Source of the DNA: an uncultured bacterium
GTDB taxonomy: Bacteria; Cyanobacteriota; Vampirovibrionia; Gastranaerophilales; Gastranaerophilaceae
Length of the DNA stretch: 64,000 bases
Direction: 5' to 3'
Assembly (NCBI GenBank): GCA_949296425.1
Contig: CASFPN010000006.1
Coordinates: 17,501-81,500, forward strand
Made by a program: the position numbers and the translations under genes. The notes under the pieces are model-generated. The model had not been told where the DNA came from. It saw only the letters and a list, made by a program, of their open reading frames with translations, and ran no database searches. Positions 54,343 through 63,711 of this stretch are shown here, in pieces (the first letter of the stretch is position 1; the number at the start of each line of letters is the position of its first letter).

Positions 54343-56976
54343 ATGCTTTTAACTGACCATGTTCAGGCAATTATTAAGTCCGCCAAATCAATTGTCGCTG
54401 CGAGAAATTTTGCGGAGGTTGCTCCGGAACACATTATGCTTGCTTTAATGCTAGATCAGAATGATTTGCCAAAAATTTTACTTGAGCGTGTTGGAGCAGA
54501 TAACCCCGAAATTACAGACAGATTGAATAATTATCTTTCCAAACGCGCATATTATGCCAGAGGAAGGTTTTCAGATATAAGACTTTCTGCTGAAACTATT
54601 GCCATGATGAATGTTGCAAAAGATGAGGCCGAAAAACGAAACGATGAGCAAATAAGCATTGAACATTTGTTTCTCGCTTTATTCAGGATTGATAACAAAA
54701 CTTTAAATTTTCTGTGGGAACAAAGCGGTATAAACAGGCTGGAACTTTATGAAAATATGACAGAAGAAGTCAACAATATTATAAATGTTGAAGAAACACA
54801 AACAGACATAAACAAAATTTCAGAAAACACTGAACTAAAGTCAAATGTCGTTAAATCCGAAATTAAAAACAGCAAAAAAAATGATGCATTGGAAAAATAC
54901 ACAACTGATCTGACAGAATGCGCAAAAAATAACAGACTTGATCCGGTTATCGGCAGAGATGATGAAATCCGCCGTACAATACAAATCTTAAACAGACGTT
55001 CCAAAAACAACCCTGTAATTATAGGCGAACCGGGTGTCGGGAAAACCGCAATTATAGAAGGACTTGCACAACGTATTGTATCAGGTGACGTTCCCGAAAG
55101 TCTAAAAAATGATAAAATTCTCGCGCTGGATTTAGGAGCAATGTTAGCTGGAGCCTCTTACAGAGGGGAATTTGAAGAACGCCTGAAGTCAGTTTTGAAA
55201 GCAATTGAAGAAAAATCCGAAGATTTAATTCTGTTTATAGATGAAATCCATACAATTATGGGAGCAGGCTCCTCAGAAGGCGGTGCTGATGCCGGAAATC
55301 TCTTAAAACCGATGCTTGCAAGAGGCGGTATAAGGGTTATAGGTGCCACAACAACAGATGAATACAGGCAGTATATTGAGAAAGACAAAGCTATGGAACG
55401 CCGTTTTCAACCGGTTGTAGCGGATGAACCGTCTGTTGATACGACAATAAGCATACTTAGAGGCTTGAAAGACAAGTATGAAGGCTATCACGGTATCAAA
55501 ATTATGGATAGCGCAATTGTGGCTGCTGTCAAGCTTTCACACAGATACATTGCAGACAGACAGCTGCCGGATAAAGCTATTGATCTTTTAGATGAAGCAG
55601 CCTCGGCTTTAAGAATAGAAATCGACACAATGCCCGAGGAAATTGACGTTTTCATCCGCGAAAAAATGCAGCTTGAAATGAATAAAAAAGCGCTTGAAAA
55701 AGACGGCTCGGAAGAAGCCTTCAAAAAAGCGGAAAAATTAACTAAAAAAATATCTGATATTGAAGGAAAAATAAATAAATTAAAAGAACAATGGCTGAAT
55801 GAAAAAAAAGTAATAGATTCTACAGCAGCCGTAAAACGTAATATTGAAAAACTAAAATCCCAAATTGAAATGTCAAAGAAAAATCCGGCAATGACAGCAT
55901 CACTTGAGGTCAAATACAGCCAGATGCTTGATATGGAAAAAAAGCTCAACCAGATTCAAAGTCAGGCAGGTAAAAAAAGACTGATTAAAGAAGAAGTAGA
56001 TGAAGACGATATCGCCTCAATTGTTGCAAAATGGACAGGCATTCCGGTTAACCGGCTTATGGAAGATGAGTCAAAAAAATTAATCGGAATGGAAGAAGTT
56101 ATGCACAAACGCGTAGTAGGCCAGAATGAAGCGGTCACAAAAATTGCCAATGCTATCCGACTTTCAAGGTCAGGACTGCGTGATCCCAAACGCCCGATAG
56201 GAACTTTCCTTTTCCTCGGTCCTACCGGCGTCGGAAAAACAGAGCTCGGAAAAACTCTTGCATTTATTCTTTTTAACGATGAAGATGCACTTGTACGTAT
56301 TGATATGTCTGAATTTATGGAAAAAGCCGCAATATCGCGTCTTGTTGGTGCTACAGCTGGTTATGTCGGCTATGAAGAAGGCGGCCAGCTCACGGAAGCC
56401 GTAAGAAGAAAGCCTTATTCCGTTGTCCTGTTTGATGAAGTTGAAAAAGCACATCCGGATGTTTTCAACCTTATGCTTCAGATGTTTGATGACGGACGCT
56501 TGACTGACGGACAGGGTAGACTAATTGATTTTAAAAATACGGTTATAATTATGACAAGCAATCTGGGAAGTGATATTATTCTTGATGAAAATATTCCGGA
56601 AAATGAAAAAAAAGAAGAACTTAATCATGCACTCAGAGAAAAATTTAAACCGGAATTTCTAAACCGAATTGACGAAATAATTATGTTTAAAGCGCTTACT
56701 CTTGATGAATTAAAAAGCATTGTTGATATTCAGTCAAATTCGCTCAAAAATCGTCTGGCAGAACAGGATATGGAACTTGAAATTACAGAGCCGGCTAAAA
56801 ATTATCTTGCAAATGAGGGGTATGAACCTTTATTCGGCGCAAGGCCCTTAAAACGTGTGATAAGACAGCTTGTTGAAATTCCGCTTTCAATGAAAATTCT
56901 TGAAGGGGAATTCAAAAAAGGCGACAGAATAGAAGTCGGGTTTGAAAATAATAAACTTGTATTCAATAAAATTTAA
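54343..56976 (+). CDS. clpB: Protein disaggregase ClpB
   Basis: An 877-residue two-ring AAA+ chaperone. An N-terminal Clp repeat domain, linker (about 150-185), AAA-1 with GEPGVGKT (228-235) and Walker B FIDEIHTIMGAGS, a long coiled-coil middle domain (about 425-560) as in ClpB rather than ClpC, and AAA-2 with GPTGVGKT (626-633) and LFDEVEKAHPD. The absence of an obvious IGF/LGF loop argues against ClpP partnership. It works with DnaK to rescue aggregates. AGAAAGG precedes the start. Confidence 0.88.
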   Translation: MLLTDHVQAIIKSAKSIVAARNFAEVAPEHIMLALMLDQNDLPKILLERVGADNPEITDRLNNYLSKRAYYARGRFSDIRLSAETIAMMNVAKDEAEKRNDEQISIEHLFLALFRIDNKTLNFLWEQSGINRLELYENMTEEVNNIINVEETQTDINKISENTELKSNVVKSEIKNSKKNDALEKYTTDLTECAKNNRLDPVIGRDDEIRRTIQILNRRSKNNPVIIGEPGVGKTAIIEGLAQRIVSGDVPESLKNDKILALDLGAMLAGASYRGEFEERLKSVLKAIEEKSEDLILFIDEIHTIMGAGSSEGGADAGNLLKPMLARGGIRVIGATTTDEYRQYIEKDKAMERRFQPVVADEPSVDTTISILRGLKDKYEGYHGIKIMDSAIVAAVKLSHRYIADRQLPDKAIDLLDEAASALRIEIDTMPEEIDVFIREKMQLEMNKKALEKDGSEEAFKKAEKLTKKISDIEGKINKLKEQWLNEKKVIDSTAAVKRNIEKLKSQIEMSKKNPAMTASLEVKYSQMLDMEKKLNQIQSQAGKKRLIKEEVDEDDIASIVAKWTGIPVNRLMEDESKKLIGMEEVMHKRVVGQNEAVTKIANAIRLSRSGLRDPKRPIGTFLFLGPTGVGKTELGKTLAFILFNDEDALVRIDMSEFMEKAAISRLVGATAGYVGYEEGGQLTEAVRRKPYSVVLFDEVEKAHPDVFNLMLQMFDDGRLTDGQGRLIDFKNTVIIMTSNLGSDIILDENIPENEKKEELNHALREKFKPEFLNRIDEIIMFKALTLDELKSIVDIQSNSLKNRLAEQDMELEITEPAKNYLANEGYEPLFGARPLKRVIRQLVEIPLSMKILEGEFKKGDRIEVGFENNKLVFNKI

Positions 56977-57025
56977 TGTTGGGCTGAAAGCTAAGCTGCT
57001 TATCTTCGACAAAGTTTAAAACAAC

Positions 57026-57056
57026 AAAAAGCCGGTATAAAATATGCCGGCTTTAC
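57026..57056 (+). terminator. Terminator after clpB
   Basis: AAAGCCGG (57028-57035) pairs with CCGGCTTT (57047-57054), extended by TATA/TATG. T-runs on the plus side are short, A-runs precede it, so it may act in both directions. Confidence 0.75.
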
Positions 57057-57088
57057 AAATCCTAATCAACTTCTATGCTGTGCAATTG

Positions 57089-57223
57089 TTATTTCGCAAT
57101 TGCATCTTCTGTTTCTTCAATCTTTTTCATAACTTCATCAATCTGTTCACGAAGATATTCCATGAACATTCCGATTTCTTGCTTAAAACTGTATACTCCG
57201 GGCCAAGATATATATCCGTACAT
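57089..57223 (-). CDS. Small acidic helical protein
   Basis: A 44-residue protein (MYGYISWPGVYSFKQEIGMF..., ending KKIEETEDAIAK) with AAAAGGAG before the ATG at 57223, a strong argument for translation. It is not on a longer frame. A coiled-coil C-terminus follows an aromatic N-terminus. Unknown function, 105 bp from the receiver protein. Confidence 0.65.
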   Translation of the reverse strand: MYGYISWPGVYSFKQEIGMFMEYLREQIDEVMKKIEETEDAIAK

Positions 57224-57327
57224 AATTGATCTCCTTTTCGTTTGAACTCTAATTACTCAAGGCTTGTGTTCTAACCTTTCAACAATTTATGTATCGGATA
57301 ATTTGCAGAAGAACTTTAGAAATTCAA

Positions 57328-57711
57328 CTAAGAATTTAATAATTTGTTACAATATTCTTTTAACTCATTACATCTGTATTTAGGAATATAATCAACCGAA
57401 TATTTTTCGGCAATATTTTTTATGTTGCTTGTTGCCGAAATAATTATAATTTTTGTATTCTTATATTCCTTAAAAAACTGAATCTGTTTAATAAACCATT
57501 CGCCTGCATAAAGCGGTATAAAATCAGGTTCCATCTGCATATCAGTCAAAATAAAATCATAGGGTGTATCAATTGATGACATTAATTTTTCAACACCTTC
57601 TTTTGCAGATGATGCAGTATCAATTTCAACATCATTATTCAATATTTGTTTTACCGCATCTTGATGGTACAAAACCCATTTAGGCGAATCGTCGACTATC
57701 AATACTTTCAT
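57328..57711 (-). CDS. Response-regulator receiver domain protein
   Basis: A 127-residue single-domain receiver. Acidic pair Asp7-Asp8, phosphorylation site Asp57 (FILTDMQMEP), the conserved Thr/Ser site IISATS and a Lys in YIPKYRC are present. No output domain and no histidine kinase nearby. Promoter TACAAT (57723-57718, complement) with a TGn extension ends 6 nt before the ATG, so the mRNA is probably leaderless. Confidence 0.9.
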   Translation of the reverse strand: MKVLIVDDSPKWVLYHQDAVKQILNNDVEIDTASSAKEGVEKLMSSIDTPYDFILTDMQMEPDFIPLYAGEWFIKQIQFFKEYKNTKIIIISATSNIKNIAEKYSVDYIPKYRCNELKEYCNKLLNS

Positions 57712-57787
57712 AGCTTAATTGTAGCATAAATTATTTTATAGGCGATTTTTTATAATCTAAAAAAATAACGAATTAGATTATTACAAT

Positions 57788-60322
57788 TTAAAACTTTTTG
57801 AGTTTTGCATAAGCAGCATCCATAGCCTTTACTCCTTGACGGCCAAAGTCTATTGTATACATCATACTGTCGCCTACGCGTGTCACTTCTTTAATATGTC
57901 CTATACCGAGTTTATCATGAAAAACGCGTTCCCCTTCGTTAAAAACGTATTCAACCATAGGAGTGCTTTCCATTTTTTTTCGGCGTTCTGCTTCTTCAGC
58001 TTGCTGTATACGCTCTTTTTGTTTTTTTTCTTCAAGCATACGCTTTATTGCATTATCTTTGAAAAATTCTTTTACTTTTTGTTCATCACGTTCTTTATTC
58101 TCTTTTGATTTAACAAGAATAGTACGTGAAGCGGTTCTTTGCGGTCTGTCATAATAATTGGAATTTTGTTTTTCTCTGTCTGATTGTGTATTTCCTGTTG
58201 CAAGTCCGCGCGCAGGTGCTACAAAACCTTTACCGAAACCGGATGACGGTTTAACATACCCGTAACTGTCAGTCTGAACCGCAGAGTATGAAAAATCAGA
58301 TTTCCCGGTTTTAACTTTTGATACCGCATTTTGAAAAGTTGATGTTCCGCTTGTTGAACCTTCAAATCCGATAGAATTTAAGAGTTGACGAGGAATTTCG
58401 TCAATAAATCTTGACGGGTTGTAATACTTGTATTCCCCCCACATCTGACGGCGTTTGGCAGATGTAAGGTATAATTTTTCTTCGGCACGGGTGACACCTA
58501 CATACATAAGACGGCGTTCTTCTTCCATTTCTGATGGGTTGTTGAAGGTTCTCTGGTGCGGGAAAACGCCTTCATCACATCCTGCAAGAAATACAACAGG
58601 AAATTCAAGACCTTTTGCGGAATGCAAAGTCATTAAAGTTACGTTGTTACTTATGTTTTCAAGCGCGTCTGTGTCTGACACAAGTGCGACCTGCTGCAAA
58701 AATTCACTCAATGCATTCTCTTGTTCTTCAGGTACAAATTCACCGGCAACATTAACTAATTCCTGAAGGTTTTCGATATCCGCTTCACTTTCAGGGGTAT
58801 TCTGCATCTGCAGTTCTGCCAGATAACCTGTCTTTTCAATTACAAGGGTTACAAAATCCTGCAGGGAATAAGAACCTTGGGCATCTTTAAATTTCAAAAT
58901 AAGTTGGGAAAAGTCACGCAGTTTTGCTCTTGTTCTCGGCGGAATTTCAATAGCTTCTTCTATCCGCTGACAGGCTGCAAAAAGGCTTATATCTTCTTTG
59001 TCTGCGAAATCCGCAAGATTTTTTATTGTAGTGTCACCGATTGCACGTTTAGGGACATTTACAATTCTTCTGAAACTCTGAGAATCATCAGGGTTATAAA
59101 TTAATCTCAGATAAGCAATTATATCTTTAATTTCTTTACGGTCATAGAATTTCAGACCTCCGTATATCTTGTAAGGAATTCCCGCGGCCATGCAGGCTTC
59201 TTCAATCGCACGAGACTGCGAGTTTGTACGGTAAAGCACCGCGTAACGGTTGTAATCTCCGCCCGAATCCTGCTTTATCCGGCTTGCGATAAAGTTTGCT
59301 TCATCAGCTTCATCCTGCGCTTCAAAGTAATCTATAAGCTCGCCATCGCCTTTGTTTGAATAAAGAACTTTGTCTACGCGTTCTGTATTATTTTCAATGA
59401 TTGCGTTTGCAACATTTAATATATTAGCGGTTGATCTGTAATTCTGTTCAAGTTTAATTAATTTTGTGTTTTTAAAATCTTTCTGGAAATTCAAGATTAT
59501 TGTGTAATCCGCACCGCGCCAGCTGTAAATTGACTGGTCAACATCACCGACAACGCAAAGCGAACGTTCATTGGGGATATCAGACTGTAAATTCGTATAA
59601 AGCATATTTATCAACTTGTATTGAGCCATATTAGTGTCTTGAAATTCATCAACAAGAATATGTTGAAATCTGTCAAAATACAACTGCCGTACGTCTTTAC
59701 ATTGTTCAAGAAGTTTTACGGTAAGCATTAGCATATCGTCAAAATCTATTGCGTTGTTGTTATTCAATAAATTTTCATATTCTTCGTAAATCGCTGCTAT
59801 TTTTTGGGATTTGAAATCTCTTGCAAAGGTTGCAAATGTATACGCATCCTGCATTTTATTTTTTGCGTTTGAAATTACTGATTTTACAAGTTTTGGGGCA
59901 TAAACTTTGTCATCAAGATTAAGTTTTTTGACAGCCTGCTTAATTACGGCGTTGGAATCCCCTTCATCATAAATTGTAAAGTTTTTATCGAGTCTTTTCC
60001 CTGATTGAAAGCTATAATTTTCGATATTTTCCCGTAAAATTCTTCCGCAAATACCGTGAAAAGTGCCAACCCACATGTATTTTACGGTATTTTCGCCTAA
60101 GATATTACCAAGACGCTCCTTCATTTCTTTTGCGGCTTTATTGGTAAATGTTACAGCAAGAATATTTCTGGGACGTACACCGTTTTGTATCAAATAAGCT
60201 ATTCTTGAGGTAAGTAATTTGGTTTTTCCGCTTCCTGCACCGGCCAATACAAGTAAAGGGCCTTGTGTTGTTTGTACTGCTTCTCTCTGTTCACTATTAA
60301 GATTATCAAGTATATTTTCCAT
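57788..60322 (-). CDS. pcrA: UvrD/PcrA-type DNA helicase
   Basis: An 844-residue SF1A helicase from the ATG at 60322, behind GGGAAGGG; a TTG four codons earlier precedes that site. Walker A AGAGSGKT (27-34), DEFQDTN, GDVDQSIYSWRGA and VTRAEEKLYL mark the motor; the long C-terminal region has a KEKKQKERIQQAEEAERRKK-type coil and a final tudor-like KLGIGHIKEV segment, as in PcrA. It unwinds DNA in repair and replication-conflict resolution. Confidence 0.95.
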   Translation of the reverse strand: MENILDNLNSEQREAVQTTQGPLLVLAGAGSGKTKLLTSRIAYLIQNGVRPRNILAVTFTNKAAKEMKERLGNILGENTVKYMWVGTFHGICGRILRENIENYSFQSGKRLDKNFTIYDEGDSNAVIKQAVKKLNLDDKVYAPKLVKSVISNAKNKMQDAYTFATFARDFKSQKIAAIYEEYENLLNNNNAIDFDDMLMLTVKLLEQCKDVRQLYFDRFQHILVDEFQDTNMAQYKLINMLYTNLQSDIPNERSLCVVGDVDQSIYSWRGADYTIILNFQKDFKNTKLIKLEQNYRSTANILNVANAIIENNTERVDKVLYSNKGDGELIDYFEAQDEADEANFIASRIKQDSGGDYNRYAVLYRTNSQSRAIEEACMAAGIPYKIYGGLKFYDRKEIKDIIAYLRLIYNPDDSQSFRRIVNVPKRAIGDTTIKNLADFADKEDISLFAACQRIEEAIEIPPRTRAKLRDFSQLILKFKDAQGSYSLQDFVTLVIEKTGYLAELQMQNTPESEADIENLQELVNVAGEFVPEEQENALSEFLQQVALVSDTDALENISNNVTLMTLHSAKGLEFPVVFLAGCDEGVFPHQRTFNNPSEMEEERRLMYVGVTRAEEKLYLTSAKRRQMWGEYKYYNPSRFIDEIPRQLLNSIGFEGSTSGTSTFQNAVSKVKTGKSDFSYSAVQTDSYGYVKPSSGFGKGFVAPARGLATGNTQSDREKQNSNYYDRPQRTASRTILVKSKENKERDEQKVKEFFKDNAIKRMLEEKKQKERIQQAEEAERRKKMESTPMVEYVFNEGERVFHDKLGIGHIKEVTRVGDSMMYTIDFGRQGVKAMDAAYAKLKKF

Positions 60323-60402
60323 ATCCCTTCCCAAAATAAAATTTTTGTGATATAATCAGCATAAACTAAAAATGTGTAGATTGCAATTAGAAAGTGAGAA
60401 AA

Positions 60403-61005
60403 ATGGTAGAAGTTGATATGAAAGAAATATTGATGGGTTCTGAAGACGAAAATAAAGAAAAACAAAATTCAATTGTAGTTCCGATTGATGATGATATGGA
60501 CAAAATTTCTTCAGATTCGCCGGATACGGTGGATGCACTGGCTATGGAACTTGCTACCATTCAGCAGTCTGCAAAAAGAGTCGCTATAATCGGAAGCCGC
60601 AACCTGCCGATTACTCACCAGCAGATGATAGAAACCCTTGCTACAGCACTTGTTATGCAGGGTAATACAATTATTACCTCAGGAGGCTCATCAGGAACAA
60701 ATGCTGCAGCAATCAGAGGTGCTATGAAGGCTAATCCCGATAAATTAAAAGTTATTCTGCCTCAGACTATAGGCCAGCAGCCGTCTGATGTTCAAAATCA
60801 GCTTATTGGTGTTCCAAATATTGTTGAACATCCTGACCGAGCAATGATGACACTGGCTGATGCATCACGTGTTTGTAACAGGGAAATTATTGACGATTGT
60901 AACCAGCTAATCTGCTTCTTATCACATACAAGTAAAACTTTGCACAATGCAGTTCAATATGCGGAAGAAGGCCATAAAGTTATTACTGTATTCTATCTTG
61001 ATTAG
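60403..61005 (+). CDS. DprA/SMF-like Rossmann-fold protein
   Basis: A 200-residue protein with ~60 disordered N-terminal residues and a Rossmann-like core: RVAIIGSRNLPITHQQMIET, TIITSGGSSGTNAAAIRG and DDCNQLICFLSHTSKTLHNA. The pattern matches DNA recombination-mediator A-like proteins found in cyanobacteria. The extended -10 TGATATAAT (60351-60356 core) lies upstream. A GTG at 60394 is an alternative start. Role in DNA uptake or nucleotide binding is unproven. Confidence 0.7.
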   Translation: MVEVDMKEILMGSEDENKEKQNSIVVPIDDDMDKISSDSPDTVDALAMELATIQQSAKRVAIIGSRNLPITHQQMIETLATALVMQGNTIITSGGSSGTNAAAIRGAMKANPDKLKVILPQTIGQQPSDVQNQLIGVPNIVEHPDRAMMTLADASRVCNREIIDDCNQLICFLSHTSKTLHNAVQYAEEGHKVITVFYLD

Positions 61006-61138
61006 TCTGAAAAATTTGAATGTAATGTGATTATTACGTTTCATTAATGTGCTTCAACTCGCCTTAATTTTTCTGGAATTTTTGCGAAATCAAATCTCTG
61101 CCTGAATTAGTTTTTTTATAATAAAAAATTGTCATATT

Positions 61139-61167
61139 TTTACAAAGGTTTGTATTTATGTTAAAAT
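61139..61167 (+). promoter_or_regulatory. Leaderless promoter of the HEAT-repeat gene
   Basis: TTTACA (61139-61144) and TAAAAT (61162-61167), 17-bp spacer, 6 nt before the ATG at 61174; no Shine-Dalgarno. Confidence 0.75.
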
Positions 61168-61173
61168 GGTATC

Positions 61174-62343
61174 ATGACCGAGCAATTAAAAAAACTGACA
61201 GGTAAGAATAAAAACGACTATGAAGCAATAGCAAAAGATTTGGTCAACAAACCGGATGTTGAACTTTTTAAAGAATTGGTTGGGAATGACGAATATCTTT
61301 TCGATTTTGTTAAAAACAATGTCGCACAAAGGATTTCAGATGAAATAAATGAAACAAATTTCAGAAATCTTCTGGAATTTTTAAAATATTATTCATCGTC
61401 TTATGAAGATGTTATAGTCAATTCGCTTGTAAAATACGCTGATGAAGATTTAACCGATATTATGCTTGAAAAATTTGAAAGCGGAACGGTTGATGAAAAA
61501 ACTTATGCGGCAAAGTATTTTGCATATATTCAAGACCCGCTTGCATTAGATTGTTTAAAGAAATATGCTTATTCTGATAACGAATATCTTGCGCATAACT
61601 GTGCTGCAACACTTGGTGCATGTAATGACAGAGAGTCTTACAGTAAAGCTATAGAAAAACTCTCAAGCAATGATGATTTTGAACAGCTTTCCGCTGTGAA
61701 ATTTCTGGTGTCTTACGGGGATAAAGAAGCAGCAGTCGAAATCATTCAAGCTATGAAAAATTCTGCAATGGCTGAAAATATTGCAGGTGAAATACCTTAT
61801 CTTGTCAGTATTTTTGAACTTCTGGACGAACATTATATTGACGGGCTTGTTATTTTGAATAATATAATAAACGGCCTCGGTGAAATTTTTCCGCTTTCGG
61901 TTGTTTTTGATTATGAATTATTTGACGTTTTTGAACGCTTAATACACAATTTTAACGACAGCAAAGGGGCAATTGTTATTTTAAATGCCAAAGAAAAATT
62001 TGATATTTTAACCGAAAATGATGAATATTTGTTTGATGAAGACAAAGACACAAAAAATGAAGTTCAGGACATAAAAAAATTGCTTAAAAGCGTTAATAAA
62101 AAAGACTTGGAAAAATATGTAAATGACGAATTAAACGAAAACAGTCCGTTTGTTTATACGGCTTTAGAATTTGCGACTGATATATTTGCGGTAAAAGAAC
62201 TTTTGAAATCAAATAACCAGACATTGATATTAAAAACCGCCGAGATTTTAAAATCACTCGCAGCTCTGGATGAAACCGCAAAAACGGTTGCTCTTTTAAA
62301 GGTTACGGATATAAACATTAAAGCAATAATTCGTGCCTTATAA
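61174..62343 (+). CDS. HEAT-repeat-like protein
   Basis: A 389-residue acidic, all-helical protein with repeating units typical of HEAT/PBS-lyase-like folds (EKTYAAKYFAYIQDPLALDC; YLAHNCAATLGACNDRESYS; EQLSAVKFLVSYGDKEAAVE). The C-terminal 90 residues form a separate helical part. Probably a protein-protein scaffold. It precedes the Nudix gene by 24 bp but that gene has its own -10, so co-transcription is possible and not required. Confidence 0.65.
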   Translation: MTEQLKKLTGKNKNDYEAIAKDLVNKPDVELFKELVGNDEYLFDFVKNNVAQRISDEINETNFRNLLEFLKYYSSSYEDVIVNSLVKYADEDLTDIMLEKFESGTVDEKTYAAKYFAYIQDPLALDCLKKYAYSDNEYLAHNCAATLGACNDRESYSKAIEKLSSNDDFEQLSAVKFLVSYGDKEAAVEIIQAMKNSAMAENIAGEIPYLVSIFELLDEHYIDGLVILNNIINGLGEIFPLSVVFDYELFDVFERLIHNFNDSKGAIVILNAKEKFDILTENDEYLFDEDKDTKNEVQDIKKLLKSVNKKDLEKYVNDELNENSPFVYTALEFATDIFAVKELLKSNNQTLILKTAEILKSLAALDETAKTVALLKVTDINIKAIIRAL

Positions 62344-62355
62344 AAATTTTCATGC

Positions 62356-62361
62356 TAAGAT
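62356..62361 (+). promoter_or_regulatory. Extended -10 of the Nudix gene
   Basis: TGCTAAGAT (TGn extension, hexamer 62356-62361) ends 6 nt before the ATG at 62368; no good -35 box and no Shine-Dalgarno. Predicted leaderless. Confidence 0.55.
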
Positions 62362-62367
62362 TTAAAT

Positions 62368-62895
62368 ATGGAATTTCGTGAAAAGACGTTGGAATCACAA
62401 TTGATTTATGACGGCAAGGTTGTCAAAGTTTTCAAAGACAGCGTTGAACTTTCAACAGGTCATAAATCTTTCAGGGAAGTTGTGAAACATACGGGAGGGG
62501 TTGTAATTCTGGCTGTTAAAGATGACAAAATTTTGCTGGTAAAACAATTCAGATATCCGCTTAAAGAGGTTATGTTTGAACTTCCGGCCGGTAAACTTGA
62601 AGCAGAAGAAGATCCGTTTGAAGCAGCAAAAAGAGAATTGGAAGAAGAAACCGGATATTGTGCGGGTAAATGGACAGATTTAGGCTATGTTTACACATCA
62701 CCTGGATACAGTGATGAAAAATTATATCTTTATAAAGCTGAGGATTTGGAATTCTCACATTGCCACCCTGATGAAGGAGAAATTATTGAAGCTTTTCAAT
62801 ATCCGATTTGTGATGTTATGAAAATGGTTCAAACCGGAAAAATTAATGATGCAAAAACACTTTGCGCATTGCTTAGAGCTAAAATTAAGGAATAA
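62368..62895 (+). CDS. Nudix hydrolase, ADP-ribose pyrophosphatase-like
   Basis: A 175-residue protein with the Nudix box in 75-97 (GKLEAEEDPFEAAKRELEEE then TGY): Gly75, Arg89-Glu90-Leu91 and the two following Glu residues are kept. YTSPGYSDEKLYLY downstream fits NudF/ADP-ribose pyrophosphatases. It would hydrolyse ADP-ribose or similar nucleoside diphosphates. The stop is 4 bp before the HAD gene, so they probably form an operon. Confidence 0.9.
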   Translation: MEFREKTLESQLIYDGKVVKVFKDSVELSTGHKSFREVVKHTGGVVILAVKDDKILLVKQFRYPLKEVMFELPAGKLEAEEDPFEAAKRELEEETGYCAGKWTDLGYVYTSPGYSDEKLYLYKAEDLEFSHCHPDEGEIIEAFQYPICDVMKMVQTGKINDAKTLCALLRAKIKE

Positions 62896-62899
62896 AAAA

Positions 62900-63709
62900 A
62901 TGTCCGATACAAAAAAGATTAAAATGGTTGCCACAGATATTGACGGAACAATTTTAAAATGGGATTTCGGTTTTACTCCGGAAGTTAAAGAGTGTATAAA
63001 AAATTTGAGTGCCGGCGGGGTTAAAGTTGTACTTGTTACCGGCAGAATGCATAAGGCAGCAACGTTTCTGGCTGATGAACTCGGACTTACAACTCCAATA
63101 GTATCTTATCAGGGAGGAATGATTAAAGAGAATAAGGAAAACGGTGAGGTTTTTTACCGCAAAGATTTAGATTCCGAACGCGCAAAAGAGATTATTAAAT
63201 GGGCAAAAGAGAATAATATTCATATAAATCTTTATATGGATGATGTTTTATATGTTGAAAAAGACGATGAAACAATAAAAAAATACACTGATGCAAGGTA
63301 TATTGAATACACTGTCTGTCCTTTTGAAAATCTTGATATAAAAAATGTCAATAAGATTCTTGCAATAAAATACGGCGATGCAGAAGCTGTAACAGGCTGG
63401 GTAAATTATTTAAGCAAAAAATATCCTGAGCTTTATATTGTTAAATCAACCCCGTATTTTTGCGAAATATCTAATAATGAGGCAAAAAAATCCTGTGCCG
63501 TTCAATATTTGTGCAAGAAATGGGGCATAAAAAAAGAAGAAGTTTTGACAATAGGGGATCAGAATAATGACATTGAACTTTTAAAAGCTGGCGGAATAAA
63601 GGTTGCAATGGGAAACGGCACACCCGAATTAAAGGAATGTGCCGATTTCATAACTGATACTGTTGATAATAACGGCTTTGTAAAAGCCGTCAATAAGTTT
63701 TGTAGTTAA
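62900..63709 (+). CDS. Cof-type HAD-superfamily phosphatase
   Basis: A 269-residue protein from MSDTKKIKM, 4 bp after the Nudix stop. HAD motif I is ATDIDGTILK (Asp13, Asp15), motif II LVTGR, motif III a Lys near KSCAVQYLCK, and motif IV GDQNNDIELL. The C2-type cap lies between. Members dephosphorylate sugar phosphates, flavin or PLP precursors; the substrate is unknown. Confidence 0.9.
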   Translation: MSDTKKIKMVATDIDGTILKWDFGFTPEVKECIKNLSAGGVKVVLVTGRMHKAATFLADELGLTTPIVSYQGGMIKENKENGEVFYRKDLDSERAKEIIKWAKENNIHINLYMDDVLYVEKDDETIKKYTDARYIEYTVCPFENLDIKNVNKILAIKYGDAEAVTGWVNYLSKKYPELYIVKSTPYFCEISNNEAKKSCAVQYLCKKWGIKKEEVLTIGDQNNDIELLKAGGIKVAMGNGTPELKECADFITDTVDNNGFVKAVNKFCS

Positions 63710-63711
63710 TT

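Noticed and set aside
54343..56976. ClpC identification
   Set aside because: The coiled-coil middle domain is long (two-winged, as in ClpB) and no IGF/LGF ClpP-binding loop is obvious.
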